Notes: generated from the sequence alone by a model not told the origin. DNA of 64,000 bases from Amycolatopsis sp. FBCC-B4732 (GCF_023008405.1 NZ_CP095376.1:5863501-5927500), one strand, 5' to 3'; shown: positions 1 to 9,952, numbered from the stretch's first letter. Translations and numbers: made by a program.

Positions 1-103
1 CCGCGACCCGCTGCCCACCGTCCGCCGCCAGGGCGGCGATCGCCGCCGTGGTGATCGTCTTGCCGACCCCGGTCCCGGTCCCCGTCATCACCAGCATGGT
101 CAC
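1..103 (-). CDS. bioD: Dethiobiotin synthetase, N-terminal fragment (partial)
   Basis: Only the first about 34 codons are present; the gene runs off the left edge. The translated start shows a glycine-rich Walker A loop, TGTGTGVGKT, directly after a short hydrophobic beta strand. This is the usual N-terminus of dethiobiotin synthetase, which closes the ureido ring of dethiobiotin from diaminopelargonate, CO2 and ATP in the cytoplasm. The start is either a GTG at 103 or the in-frame ATG at 97. bioA lies 5 kb away on the same strand, which supports the call, but two transporter genes and a hairpin intervene, so bioD probably has its own promoter. Another P-loop amidoligase (CobQ/CbiA type) cannot be excluded from so short a piece. 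Confidence 0.7.
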   Translation of the reverse strand, partial: MTMLVMTGTGTGVGKTITTAAIAALAADGGQRVA

Positions 104-185
104 GGACCATCAACTTAGTGACCCGGGGTCGGGGTGCGCACACGCGGGCCGTGCTCGGGCGCTCACAGCGCCGGACCGCGACGTC

Positions 186-232
186 GTGAAAGGGTCGTTC
201 ACGTCGTCCGACGCCATGAACGACCCTTTCAC
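186..232. repeat. Hairpin of the GAACGACCC family, perfect 16-bp arms
   Basis: Positions 186-201 and 217-232 are perfect inverted copies (GTGAAAGGGTCGTTCA and its complement) around a 15-nt loop. The same core, TGAACGACCC, recurs near 11.85, 12.08 and 33.6 kb, always between genes. It lies between bioD and the first transporter gene and could act as a terminator or RNA-processing site. Confidence 0.75.
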
Positions 233-253
233 CGGACCGGTGCCCGGGCCGGC

Positions 254-283
254 GCGGGCCGTGCCCGGGTGGGCACGGCCCGC
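254..283. terminator. GC-rich hairpin after the first SulP-carbonic anhydrase gene
   Basis: Perfect 13-bp arms (254-266 and 271-283) with a 4-nt GGGT loop lie 10 bases past the stop codon of the minus-strand transporter gene. There is no T-tract, as is common for high-GC actinobacterial terminators. Confidence 0.6.
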
Positions 284-292
284 GTGCGGGGG

Positions 293-2461
293 TCAGGCTC
301 CCGGCACCGCCACCGGCGCCCCGGCCGGCCGGAACGTCCGCTCCTTCGCGTCGAACAAGTGGACCTGCGCCGTCCCGACCGCGAAGTACATCCCGGTCAG
401 CTGCAGCTTCCCGGCGCCCTCGGCCGCGGCCACCGACGGGTACTCGCGCAGGTGTTCCAGCTGCTGGAGCACGTTGTGCAGGGCCAGCCGGTCGCCTTCG
501 CGCTCCGGGACCGCGCCGTCCAGAGTGGCCGAGCCGAGGCGGTGGGCGCTCGGCTCCGCGTGGCGGAGCCAGACCGACAGCGGGCCCGGCGGCGGACCGT
601 CCGCCAGCGCCGCCATCGCGCCGCAGCCCGAGTGGCCGCACACGACGATCTCTTCGACGCCCAGCACACCGACCGCGTACTCGATCGACGCGTTCATCGA
701 CGGGTCGGCCTGCCCGGCCGGGACGAGGTTGCCGATGTTGCGGATGGTGAACAGGTCGCCCGGGCCGCTGGTGGTGATCAGGTTCGGCACGATCCGGGAG
801 TCGCCGCAGGTGATGAACAGCGTGCGCGGGCGCTGGCCGTCCGCGAGCCCGGACAGCGTGTCCTTGAGCAGCGGCGCGGCCCGGCGGTGGAACTCGGTGG
901 CGCCGTTGCGGGTCTGCTGCGTCGGGATGCCTTCCGTCGCCTGCCATGCCGACCAGGGCGCGAGCCAGCGCGGCACCGCCCGGCTCGCGTGCAGCCGCGA
1001 CCGCGTCGGGCGGCCCGCCTTGCCCTCGCCGAACCACGGGTGGCCGACCTCGTCGACCTCGACCGTGCCGCCGGCGTTCTCGTGCGCCTGCTGCCAGGTC
1101 GTGAGGCTTTCGAACGCGGCGTGGTCGAGGTAGTCGACGACCAGCTCGAGCCGCACCGGCACGCCGGCCGGGATGGTCCCGAGCACCTTCGACAGCCGCG
1201 GCACCGACAGGAACGTCAGGACACCTTCGACGACGACGCGCCAGGAGCCGCCTTCCTGTTCGACGTGGATGCCGGACCAGAGCGTCCGGCGCAGCATCAG
1301 CACGAGCGACAGCCCGATGCCGGCGAGCACGCCGGTGAGCAGGTCGAACACCACGACGCCGGCCAGCGTCAGCAGGTACACGGGCAGGTCGCCGTGCGCG
1401 AGGACGGTCCTGATGTGGCCGGGGTTGACCAGCTTCGCGCCGACGTGCACCAGCAGCCCGGCCAGCGCGGCCAGCGGGATGCTCTGGATCAGCCCGGCGA
1501 GCAGGACGACGAACAGCAGCACCCAGACACCGTGCAGCACCGCCGACGCGCGGGTCTTGGCCCCGGCGGTGACGTTGGTGGAGCTGCGGACGATGACGCC
1601 GGTGACCGGCAGGCCGCCGAGCGCGCCGGAGAGCATGTTGGCCGCGCCCTGGCCGACCAGCTCGCGGTCGAGGTTGGCGCGCCGCCCGGTGTGCATCTTG
1701 TCCACCGCCACGGCCGAAAGCAGGCTTTCGACGCTGGCGATCAGGGCGATCGTGACGACGGCGAGGGCGAACCCGCCCCACCCGCCGTCCGGCAGCTGCG
1801 GGACGAGGCGGACGTCCAGCAGGTCGCCGGGGAGCTCGACGCGGGGCAGCGTCATGCCGAGCACGACCGACACGACGGTGGCGGCCGCGATCGCGGCGAG
1901 CGGCCCCGGCACCTTGCGGACGGCGGCGGGCAGCTTCGGCCAGACGAGCAGGATGGCGATGGTGAGCAGGCCGATCACGGCGGCGGAGTCGTGGTGGGCG
2001 ACGATCTGGCCGGGCAGCTCGGCGATGTTCTCCACCGCCGAGCTCTGCGCCTTGCCACCGAGGACGACGTGGAGCTGGCCGAGCACGATCGTGACGCCGA
2101 TGCCGGCCAGCATGCCGTGCACGATCGCCGGCGAGATGGCCAGCGCGGCGCGCGCGATGCGGCTCAGCCCGAGCAGGATCTGGCACGCGCCGGCGGCGAC
2201 GGTGATCGCGCAGGTGACGACCCACCCGAACGTCTGGATGGTTTCGGCCATGACGACGGTCAGGCCGGCGGCGGGCCCGCTCACTTGCAGCGCGGAGCCG
2301 CCGAGCGCGCCGGCGACGACGCCACCGACGACGGCGGCGACGAGCCCGGCGGCGACCGGCGCGCCCGAAGCGAGGGCGATGCCCAGGGACAGGGGTACTG
2401 CGACGAGGAAGACGACCAGTGAGGCCGGCAGGTCGTGGCGGAGCACGGCGAGGGGTCTCAT
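293..2461 (-). CDS. SulP anion (bicarbonate) transporter fused to beta-carbonic anhydrase, copy 1
   Basis: About 722 residues. The first about 390 form a multi-helix SulP/SLC26-type permease, opening with a hydrophobic segment containing FLVAVPLSLG. A STAS-like segment follows (about 395-475, with VEGVLTFLSVPRL). The C-terminal about 200 residues are a beta-carbonic anhydrase: CGDSR near residue 551 and GHSGCGA near 608 provide the Cys-His-Cys zinc ligands and the catalytic Asp-Arg pair. Such fusions are predicted to import bicarbonate and interconvert it with CO2 at the inner membrane face. I prefer the ATG at 2461 because it keeps a motif shared with copy 2 at nearly equal distance; an ATG at 2470 is also possible. 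A tandem paralogue follows, and bioA and bioD flank the pair. The transported ion is inferred; sulfate cannot be excluded. Confidence 0.9.
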   Translation of the reverse strand: MRPLAVLRHDLPASLVVFLVAVPLSLGIALASGAPVAAGLVAAVVGGVVAGALGGSALQVSGPAAGLTVVMAETIQTFGWVVTCAITVAAGACQILLGLSRIARAALAISPAIVHGMLAGIGVTIVLGQLHVVLGGKAQSSAVENIAELPGQIVAHHDSAAVIGLLTIAILLVWPKLPAAVRKVPGPLAAIAAATVVSVVLGMTLPRVELPGDLLDVRLVPQLPDGGWGGFALAVVTIALIASVESLLSAVAVDKMHTGRRANLDRELVGQGAANMLSGALGGLPVTGVIVRSSTNVTAGAKTRASAVLHGVWVLLFVVLLAGLIQSIPLAALAGLLVHVGAKLVNPGHIRTVLAHGDLPVYLLTLAGVVVFDLLTGVLAGIGLSLVLMLRRTLWSGIHVEQEGGSWRVVVEGVLTFLSVPRLSKVLGTIPAGVPVRLELVVDYLDHAAFESLTTWQQAHENAGGTVEVDEVGHPWFGEGKAGRPTRSRLHASRAVPRWLAPWSAWQATEGIPTQQTRNGATEFHRRAAPLLKDTLSGLADGQRPRTLFITCGDSRIVPNLITTSGPGDLFTIRNIGNLVPAGQADPSMNASIEYAVGVLGVEEIVVCGHSGCGAMAALADGPPPGPLSVWLRHAEPSAHRLGSATLDGAVPEREGDRLALHNVLQQLEHLREYPSVAAAEGAGKLQLTGMYFAVGTAQVHLFDAKERTFRPAGAPVAVPGA

Positions 2462-2487
2462 GATCACCATGCAACCGGAAAACGAGT

Positions 2488-2504
2488 GAAATGTCCGCTA
2501 TGCA
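2488..2504 (-). promoter_or_regulatory. 17-bp motif shared by both SulP-carbonic anhydrase promoters (site 1)
   Basis: On the plus strand the motif reads GAAATGTCCGCTATGCA. An almost identical 17-mer, two changes away, sits at 4945-4961 before the second transporter gene. Here it lies 26 bases ahead of the ATG at 2461; there it lies 25 bases ahead of the start. Conservation at equal spacing in otherwise different leaders suggests a core promoter or operator. Confidence 0.5.
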
Positions 2505-2687
2505 CCACTCGATCGGGTGAATAAATGGCGGTATTTAGCTCGAATGTCACATACCGGACAAGTCGTTAACAAGCCGTTCACAAGCACGGGCCTGTCAAGC
2601 GACAGTTGAATTCCGTACTACACAAGGGTTTCACGGCCTCGGATGTGACGCCGGCCGGGCCCGGCGCCACACCGAGGGCCGTCCGGC

Positions 2688-4919
2688 TCAGTGCTCCAGC
2701 GCACCCGCCGGGACGAAGCCGCGGGCCGCGTCGTCCAAAAGGGACACTTGCGCCGCGCCGACGTCGAAGTACATGCCGGTGAGCCGGAGCGCGCCGCGCT
2801 CGAGGGCGGCCGCCACCACCGGGTAGGCGCGCAGGATCTCCAGCTGCTGCACCACGTTCTGCAGCGCGAGCTGGTCGGCCTCGGCGGCCGGCCGCTCCCC
2901 GCCGAGCAGCAACGGCGCTTCGCGGCTTCGGCGTCGCAACGTCGCTTCGCCGTGGCGGAGCCAGCTGCCGAGCTGCTCGAGCCCGGCCGGGGCCTGGCCG
3001 AGCAGCGCCTTCATCGCGCCGCAGCCGGAATGGCCGCACACCACGATCTCGGCCACGCCCAGCACGCCGACCGCGTACTCGATCGCCGCGCCGACCGACG
3101 AGTCGTCGCCGTCCGGCGGGGGCACCAGGTTGCCGATGTTCCGGACGGTGAACAGGTCGCCCGGCCCGCTGGTGGTGATCAGGTTGGGGACGATCCGCGC
3201 GTCGCCGCAGGTGATGAACAGCGTGTGCGGCTGCTGGCCGTGCGCCAGGCCGCTCCACGTGTCGCGCAGCAGCGGCGCGGTGCGGCGCTGGAACTCCGAA
3301 GCGCCGCGGCAGAGCAGCGAGCTCGCCGTGCGCTGGGCGGGCAGCACGACGTGCTCGGCCTGCCACTCCGACCACGGCGCGAGCCACCGCGGCACGACCC
3401 GCGCGGCGACGCTGCGGCGCACGGTCGGCGCGTCCGAGCTCCCGCGCGCGAACCACGGGTGCCCGATCTCGTCGACCGTCACCGCCCCCGCGTGCGCCTG
3501 CTGCCAGCCGCGCAGGCAGTCGAACGCGGCGTGGTCGAGGTAGTCGACGAGCAGCTCGAGCCGGACTTCGGCGTGCGGCGGCACCTCGGCGAGCACCCGG
3601 GTCAGCCGCGGCACGGACAGGAACGTCAGCGCGCCTTCGACGACGACGCGGTGGCGCTCGCCGTCCTTCTCGACGTGGATCCCGGAGAAGAGCATCCGCC
3701 GCAGCATCATCGCGAGCGCGAGCAGGATCCCCGCCGCGACGCCGGTGAGCAGGTTGACGGCCACCGCGCCGGCGAGCGTGACCACGTACACCGGCAGGTC
3801 GCCGTGGCGGCGGACTTCCTTGAGCCCGTTGAGGTTCACGAGCTTCGCCCCGACGTACACCAGCAGCGCGGCGAGCGCGGCCAGCGGGATCAGCCGCAGC
3901 ACCCCGGTGAGCGCCAGGCAGGCCGCGAGGATCCAGACGCAGTGCAGGATCGCCGACAGCCGGGTGCGCGCGCCCGCCTCGTAGTTGGTCATGCTGCGCA
4001 CGATGACGCCGGTGACCGGGAACCCGCCGAGCGCGCCGGCGGCGACGTTCGCCGCGCCCTGGCCGATGAGCTCGCGGTCGAGGTCGGTGCGCGGGCCGCC
4101 GCGGAGCTTGTCGACCGAGACGGCGGACAGCAGGCTCTCCAGGCCGGCGATGAGCGCGATGGTGAGCGCGGCGAGCGCGAACCCGCCCCAGCCGCCCTCC
4201 GGCAGCCGCGGCACGACGTGCAGCGCGGGCAGCCCGGCCGGGAGGTCGACGCGGGGCAGCGACATGCCGGTCAGGACGGACAGCCCGGTGGCGAGCGTGA
4301 CGGCGGCCAGCGGCGCGGGCACCCGGCGGACGACCGAGGGCAGCCGCGGCCAGGCGACCAGCACGGCGAGGGTGACGACCCCGATCAGCACGGCCTGGTC
4401 GTGGTGCGCGGCGATCTGCCGCGGCAGCGCGACGACGTTGGCGAGCGCGGAGCCCTGCGCCGTCCCGCCGAGCACGACGTGCAGCTGCCCGAGCACGAGC
4501 GTGACCCCGATGCCCGCGAGCAGCCCGTGCACGATGGCGGGCGAGACGGCGAGCGCGGCCCGGGCGAGCCGGGTCAGCCCGAAGAGGATCTGGAGCAGCC
4601 CGGCGGCGACGGTGATCGCGCAGGTGACGGGCCAGCCGTGGGTGGCGATCGTGTCGGCCAGCACCACGGTGAGGGCGGCGGACGGCCCGCTGACCTGCAG
4701 CGGCGACCCGCCGAAGAGGCTCGCGACCAGCCCGCCGACGACGGCGGAGACGAGGCCGGAGAGCAGCGGCGCCCCGGCGGCGAAGGCCACGCCGAGGGAC
4801 AGGGGGACGGCGACGAGGAAGACGACGATCGACGCGAGGAGGTCGTGCTTGAGGTTCTCCCGGTGGTGGGGGTGCTTCGGGGGGCCGGTGTCGTGTTCGC
4901 CACGAACGATCTCGATCAT
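2688..4919 (-). CDS. SulP anion (bicarbonate) transporter fused to beta-carbonic anhydrase, copy 2
   Basis: 743 residues with the same architecture as the neighbouring copy: a longer, charged, His-rich N-terminus of about 25 residues, a SulP permease core (to about 410), a STAS-like part, and a beta-carbonic anhydrase with CGDAR near residue 569 and GHSGCGA near 629. All zinc ligands are intact, so both copies should be catalytically competent. The permease and anhydrase cores align closely, while the N-termini and the linkers differ, which points to an old tandem duplication. The role is probably bicarbonate uptake coupled to CO2/bicarbonate interconversion. It lies 218 bp from bioA and carries its own leader, so co-transcription with bioA is not evident. 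Substrate assignment is by family inference only. Confidence 0.9.
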   Translation of the reverse strand: MIEIVRGEHDTGPPKHPHHRENLKHDLLASIVVFLVAVPLSLGVAFAAGAPLLSGLVSAVVGGLVASLFGGSPLQVSGPSAALTVVLADTIATHGWPVTCAITVAAGLLQILFGLTRLARAALAVSPAIVHGLLAGIGVTLVLGQLHVVLGGTAQGSALANVVALPRQIAAHHDQAVLIGVVTLAVLVAWPRLPSVVRRVPAPLAAVTLATGLSVLTGMSLPRVDLPAGLPALHVVPRLPEGGWGGFALAALTIALIAGLESLLSAVSVDKLRGGPRTDLDRELIGQGAANVAAGALGGFPVTGVIVRSMTNYEAGARTRLSAILHCVWILAACLALTGVLRLIPLAALAALLVYVGAKLVNLNGLKEVRRHGDLPVYVVTLAGAVAVNLLTGVAAGILLALAMMLRRMLFSGIHVEKDGERHRVVVEGALTFLSVPRLTRVLAEVPPHAEVRLELLVDYLDHAAFDCLRGWQQAHAGAVTVDEIGHPWFARGSSDAPTVRRSVAARVVPRWLAPWSEWQAEHVVLPAQRTASSLLCRGASEFQRRTAPLLRDTWSGLAHGQQPHTLFITCGDARIVPNLITTSGPGDLFTVRNIGNLVPPPDGDDSSVGAAIEYAVGVLGVAEIVVCGHSGCGAMKALLGQAPAGLEQLGSWLRHGEATLRRRSREAPLLLGGERPAAEADQLALQNVVQQLEILRAYPVVAAALERGALRLTGMYFDVGAAQVSLLDDAARGFVPAGALEH

Positions 4920-4944
4920 GGGGGCAGGATCGCCGAAACCAGGC

Positions 4945-4961
4945 GAAATGTCTGCTACGCA
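4945..4961 (-). promoter_or_regulatory. 17-bp motif shared by both SulP-carbonic anhydrase promoters (site 2)
   Basis: Plus-strand sequence GAAATGTCTGCTACGCA matches site 1 (2488-2504) at 15 of 17 positions and is followed by GCATTTC, which makes an imperfect inverted repeat with GAAATG. It lies 25 bases ahead of the ATG at 4919. Confidence 0.5.
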
Positions 4962-5137
4962 AGCATTTCTCGCGTTTGCTCCGGTACGGATCGGTTCGCG
5001 CCGGCGGATCTTTCAGGCGAACCGCGTCCCGGCAACCTCCGCCGATCGCGTGGTGTCGATCTTGCTCCGGCACGCAGCGCGACGATGAGGGACGTTCGGG
5101 TCTCGCTGTGGGCGTGGTCACACCCGATGTGCTGAAA

Positions 5138-6415
5138 TCACGCCTTTTCGGCGACCGCGAGCATCGCGCGGGTGATCACGGCCAGGTCGTCGTCCGTCGA
5201 AACGTACGGCGGCATCGCGTAGACGAGGTCCCGGAACGGCCGCAGCCAAGCGCCGTGCCCGGTGACCACCTCGGTCGCCACCGCCATGTCGACCGGGTGG
5301 TCCAGCTGCAGCACGCCGATGCCGCCGAGGACCCGGACGTCGGTGACCGACGGGAGGTCGCGCGCCGGGGCGAGGCCGTCCAGGAGGCCCTTCTCCAAGC
5401 GGGTGACGTCGTGGCGCCAGCCGCCGTCGGCGAGCAGGCCGAGCGAGGCGTTCGCGACCGCCGAGGCCAGCGGGTTGCCCATGAACGTCGGGCCGTGCGC
5501 GAGCACCGGGAGCGCGCCGCGCGAAATGCCCGCCGCCACCTCCGGGGTGCACAGGGTCGCCGCCATGCTCAGGTAGCCGCCGGTCAGCGCCTTGCCCACG
5601 CACAGGACGTCGGGCGTCACGCCCGCGTGCTCCGCGGCGAAGAGCGTGCCGGTGCGGCCGAAGCCGGTCGCGATCTCGTCGAAGATCAGCAGCACGTCGT
5701 GCGCTTCGGTCAGTTCCCGCAGCGCGCGCAGGTACGCGGGGTGGTGGAAGCGCATGCCGCCCGCGCCCTGCACGACCGGTTCGACGATCACCGCCGCGAG
5801 TTCCCCGGCGTGCGCGGCGATCGCCTCGGCCAGGATGTCCACATAGGACTGATCCGGCGGCGCGTCGAACCCGGACGGCGGCGCGGGCACGAAGACCTGC
5901 TCGGGCAGCACCCCGCGCCACAGCGAGTGCATGCCGCCGTCGGGGTCGCACACGCTCATCGGCGTGAACGTGTCGCCGTGGTAGCCGCCGCGCCAGGTGA
6001 GCAGCCGGCGCTTCTCCGGCAGCCCGCGCGAACGCTGGTACTGCAGGCACATCTTCGCGGCGACCTCGACCGACACCGACCCGGAGTCGCAGAGGAAGAC
6101 GTGCTCCAGCCCGTCCGGGGTCAGGTCGACGAGGGTCTTCGCCAGGGTGATCGCGGGTTCGTGCGTCAGGCCGCCGAACATGACGTGGCTCATCCGCCCG
6201 GCCTGCGCGGTGAGCGCGGCGTCGAGCACCGGGTGCCGGTAGCCGTGGATGGCCGACCACCACGACGACATCCCGTCGACGAGCTCGCGGCCGTCGGCCA
6301 GCTTGAGCCGCACCCCGCTCGCCTCGGTCACCAGCAGCGACGGCACCTTCGCCGGCATCGGCGCGTACGGGTGCCACACGTGCCGGGCGTCCAAGGCGAG
6401 CAGGTCGGTGTCCAT
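5138..6415 (-). CDS. bioA: Adenosylmethionine-8-amino-7-oxononanoate aminotransferase
   Basis: 425 residues, normal for BioA, a class III PLP aminotransferase that uses S-adenosylmethionine to convert KAPA to diaminopelargonate in biotin synthesis. Visible signatures: the N-terminal HVWHPYAPM motif, [10 protein letters not shown], the [16 protein letters not shown] stretch, the [15 protein letters not shown] loop with the PLP-contacting Asp, and the lysine in [10 protein letters not shown] that forms the Schiff base. The start is ATG 6415. It is encoded on the same strand as the two transporter/anhydrase fusions and bioD further downstream; bioF and bioB are not in this window. The gene ends 218 bp before the start of the second fusion. 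Confidence 0.95.
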   Translation of the reverse strand: MDTDLLALDARHVWHPYAPMPAKVPSLLVTEASGVRLKLADGRELVDGMSSWWSAIHGYRHPVLDAALTAQAGRMSHVMFGGLTHEPAITLAKTLVDLTPDGLEHVFLCDSGSVSVEVAAKMCLQYQRSRGLPEKRRLLTWRGGYHGDTFTPMSVCDPDGGMHSLWRGVLPEQVFVPAPPSGFDAPPDQSYVDILAEAIAAHAGELAAVIVEPVVQGAGGMRFHHPAYLRALRELTEAHDVLLIFDEIATGFGRTGTLFAAEHAGVTPDVLCVGKALTGGYLSMAATLCTPEVAAGISRGALPVLAHGPTFMGNPLASAVANASLGLLADGGWRHDVTRLEKGLLDGLAPARDLPSVTDVRVLGGIGVLQLDHPVDMAVATEVVTGHGAWLRPFRDLVYAMPPYVSTDDDLAVITRAMLAVAEKA

Positions 6416-6432
6416 CAGCCGACCTTACGACG

Positions 6433-7635
<1,203 letters not shown>

Positions 7636-7658
7636 CCCGCTCCCCCGTGCAGTCCGCT

Positions 7659-8072
7659 TCAGCGCTCGGCGAGTGCCGCCACCACGCGCTCGGTCACGTC
7701 CTGCCAGTATGCCCGCTGTTGCTCGCGTTCTTCCGCGTCCGCGAGCCATTCTTGGTGGAACCGCAGCGTGGTCTTGGCGCCCGCGCCGCTCAGCCGCACC
7801 TGGACGGTCGAGTCGTGGTCCCAGTCGCCCGGGCGCCACGTGAGCCGCACGCGGTCGTTCTCGGCGTAGCCGCGGATCTCGCCGACCGTGCCGTTCGCCG
7901 TTTCGTACTCCGCGCCCGGTTCGCGCGGCAGTTCCACGCCGGGACCGAGCCAGATCGCGACGCCGTCCCGGCTGACCAGGAACTCCCAGACCGTCTCCGC
8001 CGTGTACGGCAGCGTCCGCGAAACCCCGATGTTCCACCCGACATCGGCCGTTTTCCCCACTGAGGAAGTCAT
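7659..8072 (-). CDS. AHSA1/SRPBCC-domain protein
   Basis: 137 residues forming one START/Bet v 1-like (SRPBCC) domain of the Hsp90-activator-homologue type: the opening SRTLPYTAETVWEFLVSRDGVAIWLG, a central GEIRGYAENDRVRLTWRPGDW and the C-terminal helix with LRFHQEWLADAEERE are typical. These domains bind hydrophobic ligands or act as small enzymes; the ligand is unknown. The start is ATG 8072 with GGGAGGA 8 bases upstream. The gene ends 23 bases before the P450 start on the same strand, so the two are probably co-transcribed. The start overlaps the region upstream of the divergent kinase-like gene. Confidence 0.8.
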   Translation of the reverse strand: MTSSVGKTADVGWNIGVSRTLPYTAETVWEFLVSRDGVAIWLGPGVELPREPGAEYETANGTVGEIRGYAENDRVRLTWRPGDWDHDSTVQVRLSGAGAKTTLRFHQEWLADAEEREQQRAYWQDVTERVVAALAER

Positions 8073-8136
8073 GTCCGCATCCTCCCACCGGGGTACGACA
8101 AAACCCGCCGGTGGCCCGGGTGCAGGATCAGTGCTC

Positions 8137-8760
8137 GTGCGCTACCGCCCCATCTCCCCGGCCGTGCTGGCCGAAGAACTGACCGAACGCATCGACGCGC
8201 TCACCGGGCGTCCCCGGTTCGCGGTCGCCGTCGACGGCGCGGCGGGTGCGACGGAAACCACGGAACTCGCCGACGCCCTGGTCGATCCGCTGCGCCTGCG
8301 CGGGCGCGCCGCCCTGCGCGTGTCCGCGAAAGACTTCCTGCGCCCCGCGTCGCTGCGCTACGAGCACGGCCGCACGAATCCCGACGCCCGCTACACCGAC
8401 TGGCTCGACCTCGGCGCCCTCCGCCGTGAAGTGCTCGACCCGCTGGGCGACGGCGGTTCCGGCGAGGTGCTGCCGTCGCTGTGGGACGCCGGGCGCGACC
8501 GCGCGACCCGGGCGGAGCGGGTGCCCGTCCCCGAAGGCGGCGTCGTGCTCCTCGACGGCGAACTGCTGCTCGGCGCCGGCCTGGCCTTCGACCTGGCCGT
8601 GCACCTGTGGCTCTCCCCCGCTGCGCTGCACCGCCGCGTCCCGGAGGAGTGGGCGGTCCCGGCTTACGAACGCTACGAAGAAGAAGTGGACCCGAGCTCG
8701 CTCGCCGACGTCGTCGTGCGCGTCGACGACCCGCGGCACCCGGCGCTCTACACGCCGTGA
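8137..8760 (+). CDS. Uridine-kinase-like P-loop protein with degenerate Walker A
   Basis: About 207 residues with the overall layout of the uridine kinase/phosphoribulokinase-like P-loop family in actinobacteria: an N-terminal RFAVAVDGAAGA strand-loop, DFLRPASLRYEHGR, a DW(L)DLGALRREV segment, and a late VVLLDGELLL strand. The Walker A site reads GAAGATETT where an active kinase would have GxxxxGKT, so the phosphate-binding lysine is glutamate. It may therefore be a non-catalytic or altered member. The start is uncertain: GTG 8137 has AGGA nine bases upstream, GTG 8131 is close, and an ATG at 8071 would overlap the divergent gene. It converges on pimB' with three bases between stop codons. 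Confidence 0.7.
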   Translation: MRYRPISPAVLAEELTERIDALTGRPRFAVAVDGAAGATETTELADALVDPLRLRGRAALRVSAKDFLRPASLRYEHGRTNPDARYTDWLDLGALRREVLDPLGDGGSGEVLPSLWDAGRDRATRAERVPVPEGGVVLLDGELLLGAGLAFDLAVHLWLSPAALHRRVPEEWAVPAYERYEEEVDPSSLADVVVRVDDPRHPALYTP

Positions 8761-8763
8761 AGC

Positions 8764-9921
8764 TCAGCGGACGACGGCCACCGGATCGCCGTCGAGCAGA
8801 CCGGACAGCCGCCCGGCCATCGTGTCCCACCGCCAGTTCTCGCTGACCCAGGCCCGGCCCGCCTCGCCCATCCGGCGCGCCCGCACCGGGTCGGCCAGGA
8901 GGCTGGCCACGGTTTCGGCGAGCTGACCGGTGTCGCGGCCTTCGACGACGTGCCCGGTGACCTCGTCGAGCACCGTTTCCGGGGCCCCGCCGGAGTTGCC
9001 GGCCACGACCGGCAGCCCGGTCGCCGACGCCTCCAGGTAGACGATGCCGAGCCCTTCGACGTCGAGCCCCTTGCCGCGGGTGCGGGCGGGCATCGCGAAG
9101 ACGTCGCCGGCCGCGTAGTGGGCGGGCAGCTCGGACCACGGCACCGACCCGGTGAGCACGACGTCCCGCTCCAGGCCGAGCCCGGTGACCAGCTGGCCGA
9201 GCTTCTTGCGGTACGGCCCGCCGCCGACGATGAGCAGCGCCGCGTCCGGCACGCGTTCGCGAATCAGCGGCAGCGCGCGGATCAGCTGGTCCTGGCCCTT
9301 GCGCGGGACCAGCCGCGACACGCAGACGACGGTCGGCCGGTCGGAAAGGCCGTGCCGGACGCGGATTTCCGCGCGGCCGGCGGGATCCGGCCGGTACAGC
9401 CCGGTGTCCACACCGGACGGCAGCAGCTCCAGCCCGGCCATCGGGCCGAACGCGGCGGCGAACCGGCCGCGCGTGTACCGGCTGACGTAGGTGACGGCGT
9501 CCACGGTGTCGCCGATGCGGCGCAACGCCTGCCGCGACGCCGGGAGCATGGACCAGCCGACTTCGTGGCCGTGCGTCGACGCCACGATCCGCCGCGCACC
9601 CGCCTGGCGCAGCGAGTGCCCCAGCAGCGCCAGCGGAGCCGCGGCGCCGAACCAGACGGCTTCGCAGTCCCGCGCCCGCATGATCTGCTTCGCGCGGCGG
9701 AGCACGTCCGGCGTCGGCAGCATCAGCGACGTCGGGTGCCGCACGACCTCGAACGGCGCTTCGGCGTCGAACTCCTCGTGCGACCCCGTCCGAGACTCCC
9801 ACGCAGGCGCGTAGACGACCAGGTCGTCCGACGGCAGCCGGGTGGCGAGGGAGTTCAGGTAGTTCTGGATCCCCCCGGGCCGCGGCGGGAAGTCGTTGGT
9901 CACGAGCAGGGTCTTGAGCAC
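8764..9921 (-). CDS. pimB: GDP-mannose-dependent phosphatidylinositol-monomannoside mannosyltransferase (PimB')
   Basis: 385 residues from GTG 9921; an ATG at 9951 is possible. It is a GT4 (GT-B fold) glycosyltransferase. The N-terminus (LLVTNDFPPRPGGIQNYL), STHGHEVGWSMLP, VCVSRLVPRKGQD, VGGGPYRKKL, and EGLGIVYLEASATGLPV with the catalytic glutamates follow M. tuberculosis Rv2188c almost motif for motif, as I recall that sequence. The enzyme adds the second mannose to phosphatidylinositol mannosides on the cytoplasmic face of the membrane. The next gene upstream on the same strand is the NlpC/P60 hydrolase, as in Mycobacterium (Rv2190c); a strong hairpin separates the two. Confidence 0.88.
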   Translation of the reverse strand: MLKTLLVTNDFPPRPGGIQNYLNSLATRLPSDDLVVYAPAWESRTGSHEEFDAEAPFEVVRHPTSLMLPTPDVLRRAKQIMRARDCEAVWFGAAAPLALLGHSLRQAGARRIVASTHGHEVGWSMLPASRQALRRIGDTVDAVTYVSRYTRGRFAAAFGPMAGLELLPSGVDTGLYRPDPAGRAEIRVRHGLSDRPTVVCVSRLVPRKGQDQLIRALPLIRERVPDAALLIVGGGPYRKKLGQLVTGLGLERDVVLTGSVPWSELPAHYAAGDVFAMPARTRGKGLDVEGLGIVYLEASATGLPVVAGNSGGAPETVLDEVTGHVVEGRDTGQLAETVASLLADPVRARRMGEAGRAWVSENWRWDTMAGRLSGLLDGDPVAVVR

Positions 9922-9952
9922 GTCCCAGAGGCTAGCCGCCGCCCCGTACACC

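Noticed and set aside
104..185. BirA-type biotin operator before bioD
   Set aside because: No TTGTAAC-type palindrome found in the short upstream stretch.
134..2422. Long plus-strand frame of 762 codons opposite the first transporter gene
   Set aside because: Arg/Gln/Asp/His-rich antisense frame with no domain. It mirrors the real minus-strand gene through GC-rich third positions.
7636..8088. Upstream extension of the P450 frame to 8088
   Set aside because: It overlaps the SRPBCC gene in another frame and lacks family N-terminus; ATG 7635 has the better ribosome-binding site.
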